In this document: piece after piece, positions 6,697 through 13,501 of the stretch
Numbering within the stretch: position 1 is the stretch's first letter
How the letters are laid out: each line of letters starts with the position of its first letter
Assembly: GCA_037440525.1 (NCBI GenBank)
Contig: JBBITW010000081.1
Location: 1-15,403 of the forward strand
Length of the DNA stretch: 15,403 bases
From: JBBITW01 sp037440525
GTDB taxonomy: Bacteria; Desulfobacterota; BSN033; UBA1163
Direction: 5' to 3'
Position numbers and translations under genes: made by a program
The notes under the pieces: generated by a model
Told to the model about the DNA's origin: nothing
The model's input: only the letters and a program-made list of their open reading frames with translations
Database searches by the model: none

Positions 6697-8760
6697 ATGA
6701 AAGAATTTCTATTGGAGATTGGAACCGAAGAGATACCAGCAGGTTTTATACCACAGGCCTTATCCTCTCTTGATGCTCTTATGAGAAAGGAGCTTGAGGC
6801 GAACAGGATCGATTTCAATTATGTAAGAACATACGGGACACCAAGACGGCTTGTACTCTTCATCGAATCTATTGCAGAGAGGCAGAGGGACGAAGAGCAG
6901 AGGAAGATAGGTCCTCCAAAGAGTGCTGGGTTCGATTCTCATGGAAATCCTACAAAGGCACTTATTGGGTTTGCCCGAAGTCAGTCAGTCTCTCCTGAGT
7001 CTCTTATAATTGTAGAAACAGAAAAGGGAGAATATCTTTGTGCAATAAAAAAGGAGCCTGGAAGGCCGACTGCAGAGCTTCTCGCCTCTATTCTCCCAAA
7101 ACTGATACTTTCGATACCCTTTCCAAAATCGATGAGGTGGGAAAATCTCTCCATCCGCTTCGCAAGACCAATCCACTGGATCGTAGCCTTATTTGGAGGA
7201 GAGGTAGTCCCTTTTGAGTTAGGAAATATTCGAAGCGGAAATATTACCTATGGTCACAGATTTCTCTATCCCCATTGTATCGAGGTTCATGATTTTGATT
7301 CATATCTCAAAAAGACCAGAGAGGCATTTGTCATTGTAGATCAAGAAGAGAGGAAGAAGAAGATAGAAGAAGAGATGATAAGGCAGGCAAAATCAGTTTC
7401 TGGAAATATTATCACAGATGAGGAGCTTCTTGAAGAGGTCAATTTTCTGGTTGAATATCCAGTAGCCCTCTGTGGGCAGTTCGATAAGAGTTTTCTTTCA
7501 CTCCCTCGAGATATCATCATACATTCCATGAAGGAACATCAGAGATATTTTCCTCTATTCGGCGAAGATGGAAGATTGATTCCATATTTCATATTTATAG
7601 CAAATATAATACCAAAGGATAAAGAGGTTGTTATCAAGGGGAACGAGAGGGTTTTGAGAGCAAGGCTTTCTGATGCGGCTTACTTTTTCAATGATGATTT
7701 AAAAATCCCACTTGAAAAGAGGGTTGATCAGTTAAGGAATGTTGTCTTTCAGGCAAAACTTGGAACCTCTTATGAGAAGGTTATGCGTTTTACAGAAGTT
7801 GCCTCTTTCATCTGTGAGAAAATTGATATAAAAATCAAAGAGACGGTCAGAAGGGCATCACTCCTGTGCAAGGCAGATTTGGTGACCGGTATGGTTGGTG
7901 AATTCCCAAAACTACAGGGGGTTATAGGAAGGGAGTATGCCCGTATCTCAGGGGAAAAACCCGAGGTCTACGAGGCCATATCTGAACATTATCTACCGGC
8001 CTTTGCAGGTGATTCTCTGCCTTCAAGCCCTGTTGGAGATATTTTGAGCATTGCTGATAAAATAGACACCATTGTGGGGTGCTTCGGAGTTGGCCTCGTT
8101 CCTACAGGAACAGCAGATCCTTTTGGGTTGAGGAGACAGGCCTTAGGGATTATAAGAATCATAATCGAGAAGGGATATTCAATTTCGTTAAATGATCTGA
8201 TTGAAGTTGCGGGCAAGGAGTTAGGGGATAAGATTTCAAGGCCTTTTTCAGAGGTGAAGGAAGATGTAAAGGAATTCTTCAAGGTTCGTTATCAAAATTT
8301 AATGCTCGAGAGGGGATATCCCTTCGATATTATAGAGGCAGTCATTTCTACATCATTTGATGATTTGCTCGATGCCAGAGAGAGAATCGACGCACTTTGT
8401 ATTGCAAGAAAATGGGAGGACTTCAATTCAATTGTCATTGGTTTTAAAAGGGCCATGAATATCCTCAAAGGATTTGAACTCGAGAAAGAGATTAATCCTG
8501 CTCTATTCTGTGAAGAGGCAGAGAGGAATCTTTATAATGGTTTTCTAAAGGCAAAAGAGAAGATCGATGATTATCTGGCTCATAGAGATTATGGTTCTGC
8601 CCTTTCGGAGATGGTAAAGCTTAAGAGTGTGATTGATGATTTTTTTGATCAAGTGATGGTGATGGTTGAAGAAAAAGAGATCCGTTATAATCGCCTTGCC
8701 CTTTTAGAAAGGGTAGGAGGGCTCTTTTTAAGGATAGCTGATTTTTCTAAATTGAGTTAA
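6697..8760 (+). CDS. glyS: Glycyl-tRNA synthetase beta subunit
   Basis: This is the tRNA-binding subunit of alpha2-beta2 glycyl-tRNA synthetase. Its 687 residues are normal for the family. It starts with the canonical LLEIGTEEIPAGF and contains KSMRWENLSIRFARPIHWI, the HD-like region with KADLVTGMVGEFPKLQGVIG, the AFAGDSLPSSPVGDILSIAD block with PTGTADPFGLRRQALGI, and a C-terminal anticodon-binding helical domain. ATG 6697 has AAAAGGG about eight bases upstream. The gene is complete. It is followed after 5 nt by the histidine phosphatase gene, so those two are probably co-transcribed. Confidence 0.97.
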   Translation: MKEFLLEIGTEEIPAGFIPQALSSLDALMRKELEANRIDFNYVRTYGTPRRLVLFIESIAERQRDEEQRKIGPPKSAGFDSHGNPTKALIGFARSQSVSPESLIIVETEKGEYLCAIKKEPGRPTAELLASILPKLILSIPFPKSMRWENLSIRFARPIHWIVALFGGEVVPFELGNIRSGNITYGHRFLYPHCIEVHDFDSYLKKTREAFVIVDQEERKKKIEEEMIRQAKSVSGNIITDEELLEEVNFLVEYPVALCGQFDKSFLSLPRDIIIHSMKEHQRYFPLFGEDGRLIPYFIFIANIIPKDKEVVIKGNERVLRARLSDAAYFFNDDLKIPLEKRVDQLRNVVFQAKLGTSYEKVMRFTEVASFICEKIDIKIKETVRRASLLCKADLVTGMVGEFPKLQGVIGREYARISGEKPEVYEAISEHYLPAFAGDSLPSSPVGDILSIADKIDTIVGCFGVGLVPTGTADPFGLRRQALGIIRIIIEKGYSISLNDLIEVAGKELGDKISRPFSEVKEDVKEFFKVRYQNLMLERGYPFDIIEAVISTSFDDLLDARERIDALCIARKWEDFNSIVIGFKRAMNILKGFELEKEINPALFCEEAERNLYNGFLKAKEKIDDYLAHRDYGSALSEMVKLKSVIDDFFDQVMVMVEEKEIRYNRLALLERVGGLFLRIADFSKLS

Positions 8761-8765
8761 TCAGG

Positions 8766-9383
8766 ATGCTGAGACTTATTCTTGTGAGACATTGTGAGAC
8801 TGAAAGGAACCTTGCTTCAAGGCTTCAGGGAGGGAAGAGCGACATCCCGCTTAATGAAAATGGAATAAGGCAGGCAAGATCGGTCGGTTTTGCACTAAGA
8901 GGCGAGAGGCTTTTGGCAATATATTCAAGCCCTTTAAAGAGGGCCTACGATACAGCGAGGGAGATATCCCTTTATCACCGTTTAAAAGTGGAGAAGGTTC
9001 CTGCCTTAGCAGAGATCGATATGGGTATTGTTGACGGCCTTGATTTGGAGGAGATTAAGGAAAATCATAAGGATTTCTGGAGACGATGGCGCGAAGAAGA
9101 CTATCTTATTCCATTACCAGGAGGTGAATCACCACTTCAGGTTCAAAAAAGGGCATGGGGGGCAATTAAATCGATTATCCAAAGGCATGGGGAAGGATGT
9201 ATTGGAGTCGTGAGTCATGGTATATCCCTTCAGATAATAGTTACAGCACTTTTGGAAGCACCTCTATCTTCGTTCTTCCGTTTACATCTCGGTTTAGCGA
9301 GCATCACAATCTTCCATATAGAAAATGGCAGGGCATCCTTAGTTTTGCTTAATGATACATGCCATCTCAGGACGATAAGGTAG
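8766..9383 (+). CDS. Histidine phosphatase superfamily protein (phosphoglycerate-mutase-like / CobC-like)
   Basis: The 205-residue protein belongs to the branch-1 histidine phosphatases, which form a phospho-histidine intermediate. It shows the N-terminal LVRHCET with nucleophile H9, the LNENGIRQA turn, SSPLKRAYDTA with the second phosphate-pocket arginine, the acidic general acid/base region (LAEIDMG, E83) and the second histidine in VVSHGIS (H151). The usual RHG triad reads RHC here, with Cys10 in place of glycine. Candidate functions are cofactor-independent sugar-phosphate or phosphoglycerate phosphatase, or alpha-ribazole-phosphate phosphatase in cobamide synthesis. Sequence alone does not decide, and no cobamide genes are visible. 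It begins 5 nt after glyS with only a weak ribosome-binding site, so translational coupling is likely. Confidence 0.85.
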   Translation: MLRLILVRHCETERNLASRLQGGKSDIPLNENGIRQARSVGFALRGERLLAIYSSPLKRAYDTAREISLYHRLKVEKVPALAEIDMGIVDGLDLEEIKENHKDFWRRWREEDYLIPLPGGESPLQVQKRAWGAIKSIIQRHGEGCIGVVSHGISLQIIVTALLEAPLSSFFRLHLGLASITIFHIENGRASLVLLNDTCHLRTIR

Positions 9384-9403
9384 ACTTATTTTTATAATTA
9401 ATT

Positions 9404-9409
9404 GGGGGA
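9404..9409 (+). promoter_or_regulatory. Ribosome-binding site that sets the UbiD-family start
   Basis: GGGGGA lies four bases before ATG 9414. The alternative in-frame TTG at 9402 would place this motif inside the gene and has nothing comparable upstream. Confidence 0.6.
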
Positions 9410-9413
9410 TGAT

Positions 9414-10769
9414 ATGAAAAAACCTTATGATGATTTGAGGTCTTTCGTTATGGATTTAGATAAATCAGGGGAGATCATAAAGATTGGCTCGGAGTTATCC
9501 CCTCTCTTTGAGATAGCTTCGGCCTTAAGATTTCTTGATAGACGAACTGATAAGGCAATCCTTTTTAAAAAGGTCAAAGGCTATAAGGTTCCTGTTGTTG
9601 GAAACCTGTTTCAGAGTCCAAGAATCATAGCTAAGGCCTTTGGATTAAAGGATAGCGAGAAGCTTATTGAAGAATATGAGAAGAGGAGTAGTATCAGGAT
9701 AAAACCTGAAATAAAGAGATCCGCAGCTGTTAAGGATGTCATCATAAAGAATGATATTGATATACTGAAGGTAATGCCTGTTCTGACCCATCATCAGCGT
9801 GACGCAGGTCCATATCTTAGCTCAGCCGTTACCATTTCGAGAGATCCGGAAACAGGTCTGAGGGGTATGGGTATCCATAGAATTCAAATAAAGGGAAAGA
9901 ATAGGATAGGTATATTCCTTGGCACTCCACCTTTATCACGTTTCTTGAGTATTTATGAGGCCAAGGGAAGACCCATGGAGATTGCTATTGTGATAGGGAT
10001 GGATCCTCTCACATTTTTAGCATCCATCACATATGCACCAGAAGGGATAGATAAGTTCGATCTTGCTGGAGGTTTGAGAGGAAGACCTGTTGAATTAGTA
10101 AAAGGAGAGACAGTTGATTTAGAGGTGCCGAGAGATTCAGAGTTTGTATTGGAGGGAGAGATACTATCAGGAATTCGAGAGGAGGAGGGGCCATTTGGAG
10201 AATCAAGCGGGACTTATCTCAAAGTTAAAAACCCTGTTGCTCAAATAAATTGCATATATCATAGAAAGGCACCTCTATATCATGCCCTGATGCCTTTTAA
10301 TAGAGAGAATGGTATAATCACAAACATTGTTTGGGAAGCAACACAGATGGCCTCAATTAGAAAGGTTCTCCCTGAGGTTAAGAAGGTTCGTCTGTGGGGA
10401 TCTATTGGAGAGATAGCAGTCGTTCAGGTTTTGAAGGAGCAAGATGAGGATGGTCGAAGGATAATTGGAGAATTATTCAAATTGATCCCCAGGGCAAAGG
10501 GCATCATTGTTGTTGATCAGGATATTGATATAGATGATCCCTATGAGGTGGAGTGGGCAGTCTTTACAAGATTCCAGGTTGATCGTGATTTATTAACAAT
10601 ATCAGGTGTCCCTGGTTCTGTTCTCGATCCTTCTTGCGAAGGAGGTCTGACATCAAAATGGGGTCTGGATGCTACAAAACCTCTAAGGGATGTTGAGAAA
10701 TACGAAAGGATTGCTCCCCCATCGTGGGCAATGGAGAAGGTAAGAAGGTTATTAAAGTCAATTCAATAA
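9414..10769 (+). CDS. UbiD-family (prenylated-FMN-type) decarboxylase, divergent
   Basis: UbiD-family enzymes use prenylated FMN, made by UbiX, for reversible decarboxylation of aromatic or unsaturated acids. The 451-residue protein has the expected fold blocks. These include the catalytic Arg region GMGIHRIQ (R156), the acidic block VELVKGETVD, the E-G-P-F-G-E catalytic pair (E258, E263) in EEEGPFGESSG, and the late LTSKWGLDATKP segment. ATG 9414 is preferred over the in-frame TTG at 9402 because GGGGGA (9404-9409) sits four bases before it. Compared by eye with E. coli UbiD, the Asn before the catalytic Arg (NLGIYR) is Gly here. The SHRGGALDY region with its His reads GTPPLSRFL, so two canonical metal/phosphate ligands seem absent. 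No ubiX is in the window. The family call is good and the substrate unknown. In anaerobes, relatives act on phenolic acids or in quinone synthesis. Confidence 0.85.
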   Translation: MKKPYDDLRSFVMDLDKSGEIIKIGSELSPLFEIASALRFLDRRTDKAILFKKVKGYKVPVVGNLFQSPRIIAKAFGLKDSEKLIEEYEKRSSIRIKPEIKRSAAVKDVIIKNDIDILKVMPVLTHHQRDAGPYLSSAVTISRDPETGLRGMGIHRIQIKGKNRIGIFLGTPPLSRFLSIYEAKGRPMEIAIVIGMDPLTFLASITYAPEGIDKFDLAGGLRGRPVELVKGETVDLEVPRDSEFVLEGEILSGIREEEGPFGESSGTYLKVKNPVAQINCIYHRKAPLYHALMPFNRENGIITNIVWEATQMASIRKVLPEVKKVRLWGSIGEIAVVQVLKEQDEDGRRIIGELFKLIPRAKGIIVVDQDIDIDDPYEVEWAVFTRFQVDRDLLTISGVPGSVLDPSCEGGLTSKWGLDATKPLRDVEKYERIAPPSWAMEKVRRLLKSIQ

Positions 10770-10770
10770 A

Positions 10771-13161
10771 TCATCTATTTTTTTCCAGTGCCTCCAATAT
10801 ATTTTCGGGTGTAATAGGGAGTTTTGTGAAACGGATTCCAATCGCATCATGTATTGCATTGGCTGTGGCTGCGAGTATTCCAGATATTGATCCTTCACCT
10901 ACTTCCTTTGCTCCAAAGGGACCGCCAGGGTCTATGGTCTCTACAGTTTCGCTCACCATCTGTGGGGTTTCAGTGGAAAGAGGGATCTGATAATCGAGGA
11001 AGGAAGGGTTTAGAATCTGTCCTTTCTCTAAGATTATCTCTTCTCCGAGGCTCTGTCCAATCCCCATTGAGACATTTCCATGAACCTGACCCTCAACAAT
11101 CAATCTATTTAAAGGGTATCCACAATCATGAAATGTGATCGTTTTAGGGATTTTTATATGTCCGCTAAGTGTATCTATCTCTACCTCAACAACCTGGACA
11201 GCAAATCCATAGGCATCTGTAAAACGTCCCTTTGCCTTTGCCAGGCTTGGATAGAATTGGGTATCTTTTACAGCCTTCACATATCCCTTTCCAATAATAG
11301 GATCTCCATTATTTCTCTGAATGCTTAACTGGATCAATTCACTATAAGATATTCCCTTTTCAGGACTCCCTTTGACAAAGATTCTTTTACCCCTTGCAAC
11401 AAGATCCATTTCATTGGCCTCGAGGATCTCTGCTGCTATCTTCATAAGTTGTGATTTTGCATCTTTGGAGGCAAGTTTTACTGCATTGCCCGAGACAAAG
11501 ACACCACCACTTAGGAACTGGCCGAAATCTATGGGACAGAGCTCTGTATCTCCTGAGACAATATGAATATCCTTCAATTCAAGGCCCAATTCCTGGGCGG
11601 CAACCTGTGCCATTGTTGTCTCCAGTCCCTGACCAAATTCTGTTACGCCTGTATAGAGGGTTGCGCTACCATCATCATGAAGCTTGACAATCGCTGCTGA
11701 GGCAAAGGGATAATAGGCAGCCCCACTAAACATCGAACAGGCAGAAATCCCTATACCCCTCTTAAATCGATCCGGAGATCTTCTTAATTCGATCCTCCTT
11801 TTTAAGTCTCCCCTTAGCTCCTTCCATGCCGATCTCTTTTCAGCACTTTCAATACATTCCTTAAGGCCGCAACTCTTAAGAACATCTCCATTTGGGAGTG
11901 TATCACCCTTTTGCCTCACATTTTTGAGCATTACCTCAATGGGATCGAGGCCAAGCTCCTCAGAAATCATATCTATCTGGGAATCCACAGCAAATCTTAT
12001 CTGTGGAGATCCGTGTGCCCTCTGAGGTCCTCTAATTGGATTATTTGTATAGACCGCATATCCCTCATATTTATAGTTAGGGATGCTATAGACAGGGATG
12101 CTGAACATGTGGCCCAGAAATATTACGATTGCTCCAGATCCACGATAAGCACCGTTGTCTGCAATAAACTTCACCTGCTGGGCAAGGATTTTCCCATCCT
12201 TTTTTACTCCTGTTTTTAAATAGATGATGGTTGGGTGTCGCTGTCTTGTGCAAGTGAAGACCTCTTCCCTGTCGAGTTCAAAACGAACAGGTTTTCCGGT
12301 AATTCGCGCAAGGAAGGCTGAACAGAATTCATAAGGAAAGACATCTATCTTTCCTCCAAATGCACCACCCACATAAGCCTTTTGAACCCTTACCTGGCTT
12401 ACTGGAAGTCCAAGGGCCTTGGCAAGGATGAATCTTTTATAGAAGATGGCCATGCTTGAGAGATATATGTTTAGTTTTCCAGAGAGGTCAAAGTAGGCAA
12501 GGGCTGCATGAGGTTCCATGGCACAGTGGGCAGTAGCCTTTGTTTCAAAACGATCTTCTCTAACATAGTAAGATTGGGAAAATCCCATCTCCACATCTCC
12601 AAAAGAGACACTTGTTCTACCACTAAGGTTCTTTGCATCCCTCCATTCGGTTGCCTTCCTTTCATGGCGGACCCCCCAGTCCTCCCATTCAGTCTTTCCC
12701 CGTGGCTCATATGGATCGTGGATATCAGGTGCATCAGGCTTCATCGCCTCTTCAGGATCGAATACTGAGGGGAGAGGTTCATATTCAACCTCAATGAGTT
12801 GAATCGCCTCCCGAGCTATATCGATATCAGTAGCCGCAACTGCTGCAACTTCATCTCCTATGTAACGAACCTTATCCACTGCGAGAGGTGTCTCGTCAGC
12901 AGGATAACGGGGGGTATCCACAAAGGCGTATCTAATTCCACCTACATCCCTTCCTGTAATAATAGCCTTAACCCCGCGAAGCCTCTTCGCCTTTTCTATA
13001 TTGATTGAAAGGATTCTCGCATGAGGATGAGGACTTCGTAGAAACATTCCATAAAGCATTTCAGGCATGGACATATCAACCGTAAATTTGGCCTTCCCTG
13101 TTACCTTCTCAATACCATCAATCCTCGGAAGTGGTTTGCCTATAATCTCATATTCTTCCAT
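10771..13161 (-). CDS. Xanthine dehydrogenase/CoxL-family molybdenum hydroxylase, large (Mo-binding) subunit
   Basis: This is the catalytic subunit of a molybdopterin-cytosine-dinucleotide or molybdopterin hydroxylase, which inserts oxygen from water into C-H bonds of heterocycles, aldehydes or aromatic CoA esters. The 796-residue protein has an N-terminal substrate domain (GKPLPRIDGIEKVTGKAKFT) and the cofactor motif GGAFGGK (265-271). Further on come the substrate-pocket segment RGPQRAHGSPQ (R381), TEFGQGLETTMAQ, and the catalytic glutamate E756 in GAKEVGEGS. The CO-dehydrogenase AYRCSFR loop is absent, so it is not CoxL proper. ATG 13161 is chosen over ATG 13173 because GGAGG lies five bases before it. 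FAD and [2Fe-2S] subunit genes are not in the window, so it is an orphan here. Its stop is one base from that of the UbiD gene. The divergent neighbour is an adenine-deaminase homologue, which hints at, but does not prove, a purine substrate. Confidence 0.88.
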   Translation of the reverse strand: MEEYEIIGKPLPRIDGIEKVTGKAKFTVDMSMPEMLYGMFLRSPHPHARILSINIEKAKRLRGVKAIITGRDVGGIRYAFVDTPRYPADETPLAVDKVRYIGDEVAAVAATDIDIAREAIQLIEVEYEPLPSVFDPEEAMKPDAPDIHDPYEPRGKTEWEDWGVRHERKATEWRDAKNLSGRTSVSFGDVEMGFSQSYYVREDRFETKATAHCAMEPHAALAYFDLSGKLNIYLSSMAIFYKRFILAKALGLPVSQVRVQKAYVGGAFGGKIDVFPYEFCSAFLARITGKPVRFELDREEVFTCTRQRHPTIIYLKTGVKKDGKILAQQVKFIADNGAYRGSGAIVIFLGHMFSIPVYSIPNYKYEGYAVYTNNPIRGPQRAHGSPQIRFAVDSQIDMISEELGLDPIEVMLKNVRQKGDTLPNGDVLKSCGLKECIESAEKRSAWKELRGDLKRRIELRRSPDRFKRGIGISACSMFSGAAYYPFASAAIVKLHDDGSATLYTGVTEFGQGLETTMAQVAAQELGLELKDIHIVSGDTELCPIDFGQFLSGGVFVSGNAVKLASKDAKSQLMKIAAEILEANEMDLVARGKRIFVKGSPEKGISYSELIQLSIQRNNGDPIIGKGYVKAVKDTQFYPSLAKAKGRFTDAYGFAVQVVEVEIDTLSGHIKIPKTITFHDCGYPLNRLIVEGQVHGNVSMGIGQSLGEEIILEKGQILNPSFLDYQIPLSTETPQMVSETVETIDPGGPFGAKEVGEGSISGILAATANAIHDAIGIRFTKLPITPENILEALEKNR

Positions 13162-13166
13162 AATGG

Positions 13167-13171
13167 CCTCC
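13167..13171 (-). promoter_or_regulatory. Shine-Dalgarno that sets the Mo-hydroxylase start
   Basis: On the - strand GGAGG lies five bases before ATG 13161. It overlaps the alternative upstream ATG (13173), which itself has no comparable site. The start is therefore moved in by four codons. Confidence 0.65.
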
Positions 13172-13182
13172 ATTCTCGATTA

Positions 13183-13211
13183 AATATTGCATAGAAAAAT
13201 TTTTTTATCAA
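13183..13211 (-). promoter_or_regulatory. Possible promoter of the Mo-hydroxylase gene
   Basis: On the - strand TTGATA (13211-13206) and AATATT (13188-13183) are separated by 17 bp. This would start transcription near 13176, with a roughly 15-nt leader containing the GGAGG site. The -10 match is weak. AT-rich sequence makes chance matches likely. Confidence 0.25.
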
Positions 13212-13320
13212 CTTACTTTTATCCCTGACCGTCTATCACTTTTGTCCTCATATTAAGTCATAGGAGTTGCAATGCAAATTGGGAGCTCTGAAAAGGTCCT
13301 TAAGTAATTAACCCCTCTAT

Positions 13321-13414
13321 ACCTCCCCTTAAAATAAGGGGAAGCAATCTCTACCAGATTGTCATTCCGAGCGGAGCGAGGAATTTATAAGATTGCCACG
13401 CCCTTCGGGCTCGC
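13321..13414 (-). repeat. Composite dispersed repeat, copy B, in the divergent promoter region
   Basis: Its reverse complement matches copy A (6516-6591) nearly base for base through the core with CTCGGAATGACA. Beyond that core, at its left end, is a hairpin CCCCTTA (13325-13331) / TAAGGGG (13335-13341), the counterpart of the CCTT/AAGG hairpin beside copy A. Small stems GCCC-TTC-GGGC (13400-13410) and CGAC-TTC-GTCG just beyond add to the palindromic look of a REP-like element. Confidence 0.75.
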
Positions 13415-13501
13415 AACGACTTCGTCGGATTGCAACGCCCTTGACCTAATATGATTGGTAATGAGTTGAATTAATATTAAAAATTTGTTAAATAGGCTAA
13501 C

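Larger units (their letters stand above)
13174..13501. other. Divergent intergenic region between the Mo-hydroxylase and deaminase genes
   Basis: This gene-free stretch holds an AT-rich promoter-like part next to each gene and a central GC-richer repeat (13321-13414). Near the deaminase gene a weak TTGAAT (13466-13471) and TTAAAT (13488-13493) pair, 16 bp apart, could be its promoter. I see no purine riboswitch fold, tRNA or terminator in it. Confidence 0.5.

Noticed and set aside
10724..10990. An 88-codon + strand frame overlapping the end of the UbiD gene and antisense to the Mo-hydroxylase
   Set aside because: It lies over the conserved 3' end of the Mo-hydroxylase gene, has no ribosome-binding site or recognisable domain, and is a shadow frame.
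13215..13501. Purine riboswitch upstream of the adenine-deaminase homologue
   Set aside because: I could not find the paired three-way junction or conserved loop sequences; the region is a repeat plus AT-rich DNA.
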